Shown: piece by piece, positions 32,904 through 42,627 of the stretch
Layout: each line of letters opens with the position of its first letter
How positions within the stretch are numbered: position 1 is the stretch's first letter
NCBI GenBank assembly: GCA_004193285.1
Contig: SECP01000040.1
Coordinates: 1-64,000 of the forward strand
Direction: 5' to 3'
From: Myxococcales bacterium
GTDB taxonomy: Bacteria; Myxococcota_A; Polyangia; Polyangiales; Polyangiaceae
Length of the DNA stretch: 64,000 nt
Made by a program: the position numbers and the translations under genes
Notes under the pieces: model-generated
The model's input: only the letters and a program-made list of their open reading frames with translations
The model's database searches: none
Told to the model about the DNA's origin: nothing

Positions 32904-33818
32904 ATGATCGATCTCAACGCTTTACGCATGTTCGAGAAGGTGGCGACGCTCCGAAGCTTTTCTGCCGCAGCGCGCGCGCTCGGCGTCCCCAAGTCGAACG
33001 TCAGCCGGCTCGTCTCCAAGCTTGAGACGGCTCTCGGCGTGCTCCTTTTCCAGCGGACCACGCGTGACGTGACCATGACACCGGCCGGCACGGCGTTGTT
33101 GGAGCGCTGCGCCGAAGTCTTCGCTAGCGTGGATGGCGTCGTCGACTACGTCGGCAGCATGGGGACCGCACCGCGAGGGTTGCTCAAGATCAGCGCAGGG
33201 ATCGGGTTCGGCATCAACGTGCTCGCCGAGGAACTGCCAGAGTTCCTGCGCCGCTATCCACAAATCAACATCGCGCTAGACCTCGAGAGCCGGCAGGCCG
33301 ACTTGGTCGCTGAAGCCATCGACGTGGCGGTACGGCTGGGACCGATGCCGGATTCGGGGCTTGTCGCAATCAAGCTGGGTGAGATGCGACGCTATTGCTG
33401 CGCTTCTAGCGACTATCTCGCCCGGAATGGCACGCCCACCGTGATCGCGGAGCTGGAGGAACATGACACGATAGACATGCTTGGTCCGAGTGGGCGGTCT
33501 CGACCCTGGGTCTTCTCAGGCGCAGGGGAGTCCGTAAAGCAGGAAATTACCCCGCGCGTCTGCGTCAACGAGGCGCTCACGGCACAACGGCTAATCATCC
33601 ATGGTGCTGGGATCGGACTGCTCTCGGGCTACATCTGCGGTCCAGAAATCAAAGGCGGGCGCTTGGTCCGCCTATTTCCCGAATACCAGGTCGCGCCGGT
33701 CGAGGTGAGCATCGTCTTTCCCAGTCGGCGCAAGCTCGCCCCCGCAGTGCGTGCCTTCGCTGACTACATGAAAGAGGTGAGCAGGCCGGGCCGACTTTGG
33801 CAGGACGATCCACTTTAG
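32904..33818 (+). CDS. LysR-family transcriptional regulator
   Basis: A 304-aa LTTR. The winged HTH is at residues 1-60 (LNALRMFEKVATLRSFSAAARALGVPKSNVSRLVSKLE), with an effector-binding domain after it. The wording of the C-terminal domain (IDVAVRLGPMPDSGLVA) is of the CrgA/DmlR-like group. It is divergent from the remnant and the redox genes at 30371-32467 and is their likely regulator. Confidence 0.92.
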   Translation: MIDLNALRMFEKVATLRSFSAAARALGVPKSNVSRLVSKLETALGVLLFQRTTRDVTMTPAGTALLERCAEVFASVDGVVDYVGSMGTAPRGLLKISAGIGFGINVLAEELPEFLRRYPQINIALDLESRQADLVAEAIDVAVRLGPMPDSGLVAIKLGEMRRYCCASSDYLARNGTPTVIAELEEHDTIDMLGPSGRSRPWVFSGAGESVKQEITPRVCVNEALTAQRLIIHGAGIGLLSGYICGPEIKGGRLVRLFPEYQVAPVEVSIVFPSRRKLAPAVRAFADYMKEVSRPGRLWQDDPL

Positions 33819-33943
33819 CGGGCCCGAAGCTCTCAACCCGCCCACCCGCGTACTGCCGTGCAGCGACGCGCTGGACTACGTGCCACTCAACCCCAGCCAC
33901 ACGACGGGACCTGGTCCCCGAGTCTCCTCCTCGCACGTCGCCG

Positions 33944-34702
33944 CTACTCTCGTGCTGCTTCAATGAGCTGCCGTACGCGTTCAGCGTGAGCGTCGTTGGC
34001 GTGCCTTTCGAGGAAGGCGGCCCCCGCTCGCCGCGCACCTGCCTTGTCGCCGCTCGCGCCCAGCAGCTCGATGTGCATGACCTGCGCTTCGAGGGAAAGC
34101 TCTCCGTCCGGGAATTCGCGCGCAAAGTTCGCCAGCAATCGTCTTGCCTCGGCGAACGCACCCGCGTCCAGCGCCATGCGCGTTGCGTCGAGCTGCGCGA
34201 CTTCCTCCGCAAGTGTCGAACCCCGCAACGGGATTGGTGATGGGCCACGCTGCTGCACCGGTACGACGGGCAGCAGCTTTCGAGGGGTCGGCGACGGAGC
34301 CGGGCTGGCCGACACCGCCCGAGGTGGAGCGGGGGGCTGGCTGCTGGCGAGCGCGATGCTAGGGGACGACGCGGCGCTCATCGTGCTCGTCGTCCTTGGG
34401 TGACGCGCCGGAGTCAGCCACGCCGCGGTGGCCGCGCTACCTAACACGGCTCCGAGGAGCAGCCATCGGACCGCTGAGCTCACGGGGACTATCCTGCTTG
34501 GAGCGCTGGTCGCGGGCGCTAAGTCAGCAGCGTCTGGCCCTGACGCTTGCTGCGCTACGCGGACGACCGCGCTTGAAAATCGGAGCCATGCCGCCTCCTT
34601 GTCCTGTGGTGAGGGTTCGTCGATGACGGCAGACTCGAGCAGTTGCCGCGCGAGGTCTTGCTCCGCATCCGACAGCTCTGCCTCGGTGTCGAGATTGGAC
34701 AT
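33944..34702 (-). CDS. Membrane anti-sigma-like protein with TPR-like end
   Basis: A 252-aa protein coupled to the ECF sigma gene by a 1-bp TGATG overlap. An N-terminal cytoplasmic region (about 1-78) is followed by one transmembrane helix (AVRWLLLGAVLGSAATAAWL), a Pro/Ser-rich linker and a C-terminal tetratricopeptide-like part (LDAGAFAEARRLLANFAREFPDG). That topology and gene position mark it as the anti-sigma factor, although no ZAS zinc motif is visible. The periplasmic TPR may bind a ligand or partner. Confidence 0.75.
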   Translation of the reverse strand: MSNLDTEAELSDAEQDLARQLLESAVIDEPSPQDKEAAWLRFSSAVVRVAQQASGPDAADLAPATSAPSRIVPVSSAVRWLLLGAVLGSAATAAWLTPARHPRTTSTMSAASSPSIALASSQPPAPPRAVSASPAPSPTPRKLLPVVPVQQRGPSPIPLRGSTLAEEVAQLDATRMALDAGAFAEARRLLANFAREFPDGELSLEAQVMHIELLGASGDKAGARRAGAAFLERHANDAHAERVRQLIEAARE

Positions 34703-35316
34703 CAAGTCGCGCCTCGGTTGGTGAGCTTGGCGTGCAGACGTTTAGTAGCGGCCGCGAACTCCTCGCGCGCTCGGCGCAGGCGCGAGCTGGCAGTACCGAG
34801 CGGGATGCCTTCTAGGTTGGCAATTTGCGAGACGGGCATGCCCTCCAGCTCGAACAATACGAACACGGTCCGAAGCTCCATGGGCAGCTGGTTGAGCAAG
34901 ACGTCGAGCAAGTGCCGGCGCCGGCGCTGGTCGACCTGCTCTTCCGGAGATGGCGCGTCACCGGCGAGGTTCCGTAGCTCACCTACATCTATCGTCGTCG
35001 TGCGGTCTTGCTTTTTGCGAACGTTGACGGCGACGCGCAACGCCACTCCGTAAAGAAACGCCAGCTCTTTGCCCGGCGCGATGTCGAGCAGACGCCGGGA
35101 AGCCACCCAGAAGACTTCTTGCACGGCGTCGTCGCTCTGCGCGCTAGGAACGCCAAAACGACGCAAAAGGCGGGCGACGGTGGAGTAGTGCCGCTCGAAC
35201 AGGGCGCGCAGCGAAAGCGCAGCCTCGCACACAGCGGGCGTATCGCGCGCCTCCGAGGCGAGACCTTCGCGGTCCCAGAGCGCCTCGGGGCGCGGGGGCG
35301 ACGAGCTTGTCACCAT
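34702..35316 (-). CDS. ECF RNA polymerase sigma factor
   Basis: A 204-aa sigma-70 family protein. Region 2 has LFERHYSTVARLLRRFGV and DDAVQEVFWVASRRL, and region 4 has LPMELRTVFVLFELEGMPVSQIA followed by GIPLGTASSRLRRAREEF. It is followed directly by its membrane partner and preceded by a surface-protein gene, so the three form one operon likely to be under its own control. The signal is unknown. Confidence 0.93.
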   Translation of the reverse strand: MVTSSSPPRPEALWDREGLASEARDTPAVCEAALSLRALFERHYSTVARLLRRFGVPSAQSDDAVQEVFWVASRRLLDIAPGKELAFLYGVALRVAVNVRKKQDRTTTIDVGELRNLAGDAPSPEEQVDQRRRRHLLDVLLNQLPMELRTVFVLFELEGMPVSQIANLEGIPLGTASSRLRRAREEFAAATKRLHAKLTNRGAT

Positions 35317-35325
35317 TGGCGCTTG

Positions 35326-36357
35326 CTAAAAATGCCCTCCAGCGCCCAACGAGGCGTGACCGCCGAAGCGCGAGGAACGAAACAGCTCGCTGCCGTTTGC
35401 GTCGCGAAATACGAGCGGCGCGACCTGCACCTCCGTGCCTGCCCGGAGTGCGATGTGAAAGTGTCGCCCGACGTTGTAAACAGCCTGCAACCCGGCGCCG
35501 ATACTACCAAAGCCGAGACTTTCCGAATGGCTCGCGTTGGTGTCTCGATCGACAGTCGACGCGCCGACCAAGCCCGCGGTGAGATCAAGGCACGCCAGCA
35601 GAACGAGCCCCCGATCGCTGTACACAGGTGCGTAGCAGGGACCGACCGTCAACGCCTGCGCGCCGAGTTTCGTGGTCATTCCGGGTGTCTCGTAGCTTCC
35701 GCTACCGTAGAGATTGAGGCCCAGTCTGATGAGGGGACCAACGATTCGACCGTTCCCCCCTCGTCGGGCGAGACTGGCCCACGTTAGCGACAGCTCGTAG
35801 CGAGGCAATGGTGTCGACCGTAGCAAGCCGACCGAGAGCCCGCCGAACCCGGTCAGGGTGAAGGCGGGTGCTAGACGCAGCTCGTCCGGCCGGTCGAGAT
35901 CGTCCGTTGCGGGCAGCGTTTGCGTTCGAGCCGTGACCGCCTCTGGACGTGAAATTCCAGCAACTTCGGCTGCTCGAGGGGAGCCGGTGACCGGCTGCGG
36001 GGACGCCGGAAGTGCCAGTGCCGCTGCCACGGCGAGCCCGTCGATCACATCCGAACAAGTGGTTGCGTGAACGGTACGCTCGTTGGAGGCGCCTTGCGGG
36101 CCCTCAAGCCGCAGGGTGCCGACATAGTCTGCTGCGTTTCTGGTAACGGCGACGTTCAAGATTCGCTCACGGCCCACCCCATCCTGGGTCACTTGCCCGC
36201 CGCGGGACTCGAGGGCGCGCACGAAATCGGCTTCGGTCGGGCAATCGACAGAAGCCCGGTACCGCAATGAAGCAGCGTCAGCCCGGCCGCCAGCGTAAAC
36301 CGAAGCGATTGCGATCGACAGGGCTGTGAGGCGAGGAGCGCGAACGCGAGCAGGCAT
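35326..36357 (-). CDS. Secreted or outer-membrane protein of unknown function
   Basis: A 343-aa protein with a signal peptide (PRLTALSIAIASVYAGGRADA). The first domain (SLRYRASVDCPTEADFVRALESRGG, up to about residue 120) is of the type often found in myxobacterial ECF-linked exported proteins. The C-terminal half is glycine- and aromatic-rich with alternating hydrophobics (LTGFGGLSVGLL, GFGSIGAGLQAVYNVG), suggesting an outer-membrane beta-barrel. It lies 9 bp upstream of the sigma gene. ATG 36357 is used. Confidence 0.75.
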   Translation of the reverse strand: MPARVRAPRLTALSIAIASVYAGGRADAASLRYRASVDCPTEADFVRALESRGGQVTQDGVGRERILNVAVTRNAADYVGTLRLEGPQGASNERTVHATTCSDVIDGLAVAAALALPASPQPVTGSPRAAEVAGISRPEAVTARTQTLPATDDLDRPDELRLAPAFTLTGFGGLSVGLLRSTPLPRYELSLTWASLARRGGNGRIVGPLIRLGLNLYGSGSYETPGMTTKLGAQALTVGPCYAPVYSDRGLVLLACLDLTAGLVGASTVDRDTNASHSESLGFGSIGAGLQAVYNVGRHFHIALRAGTEVQVAPLVFRDANGSELFRSSRFGGHASLGAGGHF

Positions 36358-36453
36358 ACTCAACTAATAGTGGCCGCGACTGCCGACGATCACGAAAAGC
36401 GCCTTTTCCGACGGCGGCTCTTGATAGCCGTCGGCACGGCTGCTTCGAATCCT

Positions 36454-37320
36454 TCAGCCCCGACGCATGGCTCGCATGTCCGGCAACGTGACGCCGTCCA
36501 GAGATACCCCGAGCGCTTGAGCGGTGCCGGCGTAAATCTCGGACTCGGTCATCTGACGACCGCGATCGGGGGCGCCCGTCGCGGGATCGAACCCGTAGGT
36601 CATACCGGTGTCCGCGTCGATGCCGCCGAGGAGGCGGCCACCATTGGCCAGAGGCGAAAGGATCAGCGCGCCGTCGTTCAAGTCGTGCCCGGTCCCAAAC
36701 TGCTCGGCACCCGATGGTCGCTGTTTGGACCGACCAAAATCGTTGGCGACATAGATCATCGTGCGATCCCAGAAGCTCTGACCGTTGCTCCATTCTTCAC
36801 TTTTCAGAAGCCCAATCAATCGATCTGCAACCCCGAGCACGCGAGACCACATGAGGGCTTGCACGCCACGGTGCTCCGAATGAGAGAAGTCGAATGACAG
36901 CGGCGGGTTGGGGATGCTGCCTTCCGGCAACCCGCCCCCGGCGGTGGGGTCGTCGTCCGCCCCCTCCTCGTAGGGATCTCCCTCGCTCTCGGCCCCGTCC
37001 GCGTTGATCACGGCGCTGGAGCCGGGCCCGAACGTCACGCTCACACTCAAGCGGTATTTCAAGAGAAGGAATGCCAGCGCCGCCTGGGCCTCGAGCGGAT
37101 CACGCGCGAACTCTGGAAAGGCGGAGCGAACCAGCGCCCCATCCGGTGAGTCGCCCAGCCCGTGAGCTTCCAGCGGAAACTCCGCGCTGTCAGGGGTAAT
37201 CATCAACTTGGTGATGAGGTCTTGGGCCTCCAAGGCCTGCTGAGGACCGCCGCGGAGGTGCTGCCAAGTCTTGAGACGCGAGCTTTCGGCGAACACACGA
37301 CGCTGCGCTCGTCGCGCCAA
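36454..37320 (-). pseudogene. 5'-truncated DUF1501-like gene
   Basis: The 288-codon frame gives only the C-terminal half of a DUF1501-type exported protein: FSHSEHRGVQALMWSRVLG, WDRTMIYVANDFGR, FGTGHDLNDGALILSPLANGG and ALGVSLDGVTLPD. The Tat/Sec signal and N-terminal domain are absent, and the frame opens at a TTG with no ribosome-binding context. Just upstream, on the opposite strand, is a gene also missing its 5' end. Confidence 0.68.
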
Positions 37321-37329
37321 CTTACCGGC

Positions 37330-38051
37330 TCGATGCTTCAGCCGGCGCGTCTTGGCAGACGCTCAAGAAGGGCGCGGCGCTTCGCCTACGACTCGGGAGC
37401 GGGAGCTTCATGCTCAAAGTCGACAAGCTCACTGCCGTGCAGCGCTTCGTGCTCGAGCTGCCTGACGGTGAGCTCGAGGTCATCGGCACACAATTTAGTG
37501 TGCACGTGGAACCCGAGGGAACGCGGCGAGTGGAGGTGACGGAGGGGCGCGTCGCCCTGCGCTTGCGCGCCGCGCCCCCGATCTCGCTCGGAGCGGGAGA
37601 AAGCTGGACATCCGAGCGCGAGGCAGCGCGAGCGGCGGCTCCTCGCTCCGTGCCTGCGCCGGAGCCGCAATTAACGCCAGCACCGGCAGCCGCGGCGCCG
37701 AGCGAGCGGTCACCGGCCACCGCGCGGCAAACGGTGCTGCCCGAGACGAAGCGAGCCCTCGAGCCGCCGTCGGACGAGCAGGCAGCAGGCACGAACCATG
37801 TTCATTTCGCCCGCGCCATGGCGGCCTTTGGCGCGGGCGACTATGGCCAGGCGGAGCGGCTCTCTCAGGAATTCGAGCGCCGTCATCCGGAGGATGCACG
37901 TCAGGAGGATTCGATGTTCCTGCGCGCCGTCGCACGCGCGCGCCGGGGTGACGCCGCGGGTGCACGAGCCACGGCGCGCGCGTACCTTGAACGCTATCCC
38001 CACGGGCTGCGAGCGCCGGAAGCGGAGCGACTCGCAGAAAGTTCGAAGTAG
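37330..38051 (+). pseudogene. 5'-truncated FecR-like gene
   Basis: The open frame from about 37330 encodes LRLGSGSFMLKVDKLTAVQ then FVLELPDGELEVIGTQFSVHVE and RRVEVTEGRVALR, the second half of a FecR periplasmic domain, followed by an Ala/Pro linker and a TPR-like C-terminus (AFGAGDYGQAERLSQEF). The cytoplasmic part, transmembrane helix and first half of FecR are missing. The first available start codon (37410) lies inside the domain. It could still be expressed as a fragment. Confidence 0.65.
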
Positions 38052-38075
38052 GAAGAGGAAAGCTGTTGGCCCCGC

Positions 38076-38978
38076 TCACTTCCGAGCAGTGGCAACTTCG
38101 CGCGCGAGTGCGACGAATGCCTGGTGAGCGGCCGACGCGTTGCGCCGGCCTGGGTAGTAGAGGCAGAGCCGGGCGAGGTCCGGCGTCCAGTCCTCGAGCA
38201 CGCGAATGAGGCGCCCGGCTTCGATGTCGGCGCGCACGTCCGGCTCCATGAAGAAGCCGAGCCCGATGCCGTCCAGGACTGCGATCCGCGAGAGGCTGGC
38301 CTCGTCGAGGGTGATGGGACCCGTTACATCGATCAGGGCGGTCTGCCCCCGCTTACGAAGCTCCCACCGGAAGAGGCTGCCGTTTGGCAGGCGAACCCGA
38401 ACACACCGATGCCGGAGAAGATCCGGCGGGACGCGCGGGCGACCGTGCTGCTTCAGGTACGAAGGCGTTGCCACGATGGCGTGGCGTTGGGGCTTCCCAA
38501 GCGGAATGGCGATCATGTCGGTGGGCACGAGGTCCGCCATGCGTACGCCGAAGTCGAACCCGTCGGCGACGATGTCGACGAGTCGGCCTTCGGTCACGAC
38601 GTCCACATGCACGTCCGAATAGCGGCGGAGGTACTCCAGCACCAGTGGCGCGAGGAGCTCGCGTGCCGCAGTCGCAAAGGTGTTGATGCGCAGCATGCCG
38701 GATGGCATTGACTGCTGGGAGCGAGCCGCGTCCATCGCGCCGCGGATGTCTTCGAGTCCCGGAGCCACCTGTGCGACGAACGCTCGACCCGCGTCAGTGA
38801 GCGAGACGCTGCGTGTCGTGCGGTTGAAGAGGCGCACGCCAAGATGAGCCTCGAGCTTCGCGATCGCGCTGCTGAGCGCGGTCGTCGACATCTCGAGATC
38901 GAGGGCAGCGCCGCGAAAGGAGCGCCTGCGCGCCACCGCAAGGACGGCGTCCAGATCGTTCAGGCCAGGCCGGTACAT
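38076..38978 (-). CDS. LysR-family transcriptional regulator
   Basis: A 300-aa LTTR with an N-terminal winged HTH (LNDLDAVLAVARRRSFRGAALDLEMSTTALSSAIAKLE read in two pieces) and a substrate-binding domain containing DGFDFGVRMADLVPTDMIA. It is divergent from the NTF2-like/SDR pair at 39059 with about 80 bp between the starts, so it probably regulates them. Confidence 0.9.
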   Translation of the reverse strand: MYRPGLNDLDAVLAVARRRSFRGAALDLEMSTTALSSAIAKLEAHLGVRLFNRTTRSVSLTDAGRAFVAQVAPGLEDIRGAMDAARSQQSMPSGMLRINTFATAARELLAPLVLEYLRRYSDVHVDVVTEGRLVDIVADGFDFGVRMADLVPTDMIAIPLGKPQRHAIVATPSYLKQHGRPRVPPDLLRHRCVRVRLPNGSLFRWELRKRGQTALIDVTGPITLDEASLSRIAVLDGIGLGFFMEPDVRADIEAGRLIRVLEDWTPDLARLCLYYPGRRNASAAHQAFVALAREVATARK

Positions 38979-39058
38979 CGATAATCCAGAAAATCGGGAT
39001 GGCGCATCCTAAGTTGTCCCTATTGTGCGGTCAATCGCAGGGGCTTACGTCTCGAGTC

Positions 39059-39391
39059 ATGAAACTGCACTCATCGATTCGAGCCTACTTCGACGCGACA
39101 GGCGCCACGCCGCTCCACGCGTTCGCGCGCGACGCCGTCGTGGCAGACGAGGGACATCGCCATATCGGGCACGCCGCCATCGACGCCTGGTGGCGTGATG
39201 TGACAGCGAAGTACCAGGCTGTCGCAGAGCCGCTGGAGGTGAATACGAAGGGCGACGTGCACGACGTTCGCGCGAAAGTGACGGGCCGGTTCTCTGGCAG
39301 CCCCATCACGCTCACCTTTGCGTTCCGGATCGAGGACGAGCGGATCGCCGCCTTGGAGATCGGGTCGTCGCCACGGAAGGAGAAGATGTGA
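39059..39391 (+). CDS. NTF2-like (SnoaL-type) small protein
   Basis: A 110-aa protein. MKLHSSIRAYFDATGA then HAFARDAVVADEGHRHIGHAAI and WWRDVTAKYQ form the cone-shaped NTF2/SnoaL fold, and the C-terminus has TLTFAFRIEDERIAALEIG. ATG 39059 is preferred over a longer reading from 38999. Its stop overlaps the SDR start. Proteins of this fold include isomerases and dehydratases, but many have no known reaction. Confidence 0.85.
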   Translation: MKLHSSIRAYFDATGATPLHAFARDAVVADEGHRHIGHAAIDAWWRDVTAKYQAVAEPLEVNTKGDVHDVRAKVTGRFSGSPITLTFAFRIEDERIAALEIGSSPRKEKM

Positions 39392-40137
39392 TGAAAGAGT
39401 TACACGGTAAGCGCGCGCTCGTGACGGGCGGAACGAAGGGCATCGGCAAGGCGGTGGTCGCATGGCTGCGGGCGGCCGGCGCGACGGTGCTGACGACCGC
39501 GCGTGAGGGAACCGGCGAGGGCTTCATCGCCGCCGATGTCGCGACGGCCGAGGGCTGCCAGCGCGTCGCGAACGCCGCTGGCGAGGTGGACGTTCTGGTC
39601 CACGTCGTGGGCGGGTCGTCGGCGCCGGCGGGCGGCTTCTCCGTCCTCGACGATGACGCGTGGCAGAAGGCGCTAGACCTGAACCTTCTGGCGGCAGTGC
39701 GGCTCGATCGGGCACTGGTACCCGGGATGCGGGAGCGCCGCACTGGCGCGGTCGTGCACGTGACGTCGATCCAGCGGCAGCTGCCGCTCCATGAGGCGAC
39801 GACCGCGTACGCCTCGGCCAAGGCCGCCCTCTCGAACTACAGCAAGGCCCTGTCGAAGGAGGTCGCGCCGCACGGCGTGCGCGTGAATCGCGTGTCGCCA
39901 GGCTGGGTCGAGACCGAGGCCTCCGTCGAGTTCATGCGCGAGATCGCGACTAAGAACGGGACCGACGAGGCCGGCGCGAAGGAGCTGGTGATGCGCTCGC
40001 TCGGCGGGATTCCGCTCGGGCGCCCCGCGCGTCCGGCCGAGGTCGCCGAGCTGATCGGGTTTCTCGTCTCGGATCGCGCGAGCTCGATCACCGGGGCGGA
40101 GTACGTGATCGACGGCGGGACGGTGCCCGTGAGCTAG
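39388..40137 (+). CDS. Short-chain dehydrogenase/reductase
   Basis: A 249-aa classical SDR: TGGTKGIGKAVVAWL for the cofactor, the Ser near VHVTSIQRQ, YASAKAALSNYSKAL for Tyr-Lys, and a C-terminal GAEYVIDGGT. It starts at GTG 39388 (or ATG 39391), overlapping the NTF2-like stop, so the two are translated together. Likely cofactor NADP(H) or NAD(H); substrate unknown. Probably controlled by the divergent LysR gene. Confidence 0.92.
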   Translation: MMKELHGKRALVTGGTKGIGKAVVAWLRAAGATVLTTAREGTGEGFIAADVATAEGCQRVANAAGEVDVLVHVVGGSSAPAGGFSVLDDDAWQKALDLNLLAAVRLDRALVPGMRERRTGAVVHVTSIQRQLPLHEATTAYASAKAALSNYSKALSKEVAPHGVRVNRVSPGWVETEASVEFMREIATKNGTDEAGAKELVMRSLGGIPLGRPARPAEVAELIGFLVSDRASSITGAEYVIDGGTVPVS

Positions 40138-40350
40138 GTGCTCGCTCGTTCCAGGAGCGCGCCGGACTCGACTCTGGTTCAAGTGAGCGGAGGTCGTTGC
40201 TCAGTGAACGACTGGTTTCGTTACCGGCATCTGAGTGGCGCTCGTGTTTCCGCACGAGTGCGCCGGGTTTCGTAGTGAAGGCATGTTTGGTCAAGCGCGC
40301 ATGACCGATGACAGGGGAGGGTCGCCGGTTCATGCTCGCGCCCGCGCGCC

Positions 40351-41313
40351 ATGCCAGAAGTCGATGCGCTTTTCGAGATCGAGAACCAGCGCGGCGCTCC
40401 GATAGCGCCTGCTGAGCTGCGTCAGTTGCAACAGCGTTCCGACGCCAGGGGCCTGCTTCGGCTCTCGGGACATATGCTGGCCATCGGAGTTACGGGCGGC
40501 TTGTACACGGTCGCGCGCCAGCGCGGTGCGACGCTCGCGCTGCTAGCACCATGCGCCATCGCGCTCGGCTTCACGCTCGTGACCATGTTCGCCACGATGC
40601 ACGAGGCCGTGCATCGTACGGCTTTCAAGAGCCGTGCTCTCAACGACTCAGTGGCGTGGTTCGCGGGTCTTTTGTCCTTCTACAACAGCACCTTCTATCG
40701 GCCCTATCACGGCTGGCACCACCGCTTCACGCAGCTGCCGGGGCAGGATCCAGAGCTCGAGGATGCAAAGCCGACGAGCGTGCTCGACTACTTCGTGCAG
40801 CTGAGCGGCGGGCCGTGGTGGCTCGGCAAGCTCCGCACGCACTTCCGGCTCGCGGCCGGTAAGACGAGCTCCTACGGCTTTCTCAACGAAGTGACGGCGC
40901 CGCGCGTCGTTCGCTCGGTGCGCGCTCAGCTAGGCGTCTACGCGGCCGCGTTTGGCGCCAGTCTTTGGCTGGGCGAGCCCTACTTCGTGATCTATTGGCT
41001 CGTGCCGGTCGCGGTCGCGCAACCGCTGCTGCGCGCGGTTTTGTTGGCGGAGCACATGGGCTGCAGCGAGACACCCGACATGCTCAGCAACACGCGCACT
41101 ACTCATACCCTTTGGCCGGTGCGCTACTTGATGTGGGAAATGCCTTACCATGCGGATCACCACCGCTATCCGGCATTGCCTTTCTTCTCGCTCGCCCGCG
41201 CGCACGAGCGCTTGGCACCGCAACTCACCCACGTTGCGCGGCACGGCTATTCGAGCCTGCATCTCGCCTTCCTGAAGGATCTTTGGAGGCGCCTACCTGA
41301 GGAAGCATCATGA
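40351..41313 (+). CDS. Membrane fatty acid desaturase family protein
   Basis: A 320-aa integral membrane di-iron enzyme. The three His boxes are HEAVH (in TMHEAVHRTAF), HGWHH (in YHGWHHRFTQL) and HADHH (in PYHADHHRYP), plus a fourth His near LLAEHMGCSE. Hydrophobic stretches around residues 45-85 and 195-235 give the membrane part. It may desaturate or hydroxylate a lipid or an amino-acid/amide substrate. It overlaps the next gene by 4 bp (ATGA), so the two enzymes probably act together. Confidence 0.9.
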   Translation: MPEVDALFEIENQRGAPIAPAELRQLQQRSDARGLLRLSGHMLAIGVTGGLYTVARQRGATLALLAPCAIALGFTLVTMFATMHEAVHRTAFKSRALNDSVAWFAGLLSFYNSTFYRPYHGWHHRFTQLPGQDPELEDAKPTSVLDYFVQLSGGPWWLGKLRTHFRLAAGKTSSYGFLNEVTAPRVVRSVRAQLGVYAAAFGASLWLGEPYFVIYWLVPVAVAQPLLRAVLLAEHMGCSETPDMLSNTRTTHTLWPVRYLMWEMPYHADHHRYPALPFFSLARAHERLAPQLTHVARHGYSSLHLAFLKDLWRRLPEEAS

Positions 41314-42614
41314 CTACCTTGTCGAGCTTGGCTGCGGAAAAAGGCATTCGCTACTTCTTGGTGTCCTTTAGTGATTTGCGCGGCGTGCAGCGCGCCAAAT
41401 TGGTGCCAGCCGCAAGCATCGATCGCATCGCGGCGGAGGGCGCCGGTTTTGCAGGGTTCGCGGCCTGGCTGGACATGACGCCCGCGGATCCGGACATGTT
41501 GGCGCTGGCCGATCCGAGAAGCGTGATTCAACTGCCGTGGAAGCCCGAGGTGGCGTGGGTCGCGGGCGACTTGGTCATGAACGGCAAACCGGTGGAGCAG
41601 TCGCCCCGGCGTGTTCTGGCGCGTCAAATTCAGAGCGCGGCCGAGCTCGGTTACGCCGTGCGTACTGGAGTCGAGTGCGAGTTTTTCGTGCTCAGCGGCG
41701 ACGGCAGTGCGATTGGTGATGCTGCCGATCAACAGGCCAAGCCCTGCTACGACCAGCAATCCCTAATGCGTCGGTATGAGCTCATCACGAAGATTTGCGA
41801 CTGCATGCTCACGCTCGGCTGGGGGCCGTACCAAAACGATCACGAAGACGCCAACGGTCAATTCGAGATGAACTGGACCTACGACGACGCGCTGGTGACC
41901 GCCGATCGGCATGCATTCTTCAAATACATGGTGAAGACGTTGGCGGAAGCGGAGGGCTTACGCGCCACTTTCATGCCCAAGCCCTTTCCGAATCTCTCCG
42001 GCAATGGCTGCCACGTGCACGTTTCTTTGTGGGATATCGTCAAAAACGAGAACCTGTTCCGCGATCGCAACGGCGAGCTGGGCTTGTCGCGCGCCGCCTA
42101 TCAGTTCGTCGCGGGGGTGCTGCACCACGCCGAGGCGCTGTGCGCCATCACCAATCCGACCGTCAACTCTTTCAAGCGCATCAACGGCGCTCCGACCCTC
42201 TCCGGCGCTACTTGGTCGCCGAACACCATCAGCTATAGCGGCAACAACCGCACGCACATGATTCGCATTCCCGACGTCGATCGCTTCGAGCTCCGGCTGG
42301 CGGACGGCGCCACGAACCCGTATCTACTCCAAGCCGCCGTCATCGCGGCCGGGCTGGACGGCATCCTTCAACATCGCGACCCTGGTCCGCGCCTCGACAA
42401 CAACATGTACACGGATCCGCTGCCCCCGAGCGAAGTGCGCCGCTTGCCCCTCAATTTGCTGGATGCTCTGCGCGCGCTGCGCGCCAGCGACACCATGCGC
42501 AAGTCGCTCGGCAATCCCTTCATCGAAGCTTACACGAAGCTCAAAGAGCGCGAATGGCACGAGCATCATGCCCAAATCTCCCCGTGGGAACGTCAGGCCA
42601 CGCTCGACTGCTGA
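41310..42614 (+). CDS. Glutamine synthetase-like ligase (GlnT type)
   Basis: A 434-aa protein of the glutamine synthetase superfamily. It has the metal-binding VECEFFVL, the HEDANGQFEMNW segment, NGCHVHVSLW, GAPTLSGATWSPN and an ATP/substrate region with NNRTHMIRIPD. The N-terminus FLVSFSDLRGVQRAKLVP is of the GlnT (type III-named) group, which includes gamma-glutamylmethylamide and N-methylglutamate-type ligases as well as glutamine synthetases. A dedicated ligase rather than the housekeeping enzyme is favoured by its coupling to a desaturase gene. Confidence 0.88.
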   Translation: MTTLSSLAAEKGIRYFLVSFSDLRGVQRAKLVPAASIDRIAAEGAGFAGFAAWLDMTPADPDMLALADPRSVIQLPWKPEVAWVAGDLVMNGKPVEQSPRRVLARQIQSAAELGYAVRTGVECEFFVLSGDGSAIGDAADQQAKPCYDQQSLMRRYELITKICDCMLTLGWGPYQNDHEDANGQFEMNWTYDDALVTADRHAFFKYMVKTLAEAEGLRATFMPKPFPNLSGNGCHVHVSLWDIVKNENLFRDRNGELGLSRAAYQFVAGVLHHAEALCAITNPTVNSFKRINGAPTLSGATWSPNTISYSGNNRTHMIRIPDVDRFELRLADGATNPYLLQAAVIAAGLDGILQHRDPGPRLDNNMYTDPLPPSEVRRLPLNLLDALRALRASDTMRKSLGNPFIEAYTKLKEREWHEHHAQISPWERQATLDC

Positions 42615-42627
42615 AGGGTTGGATGCG

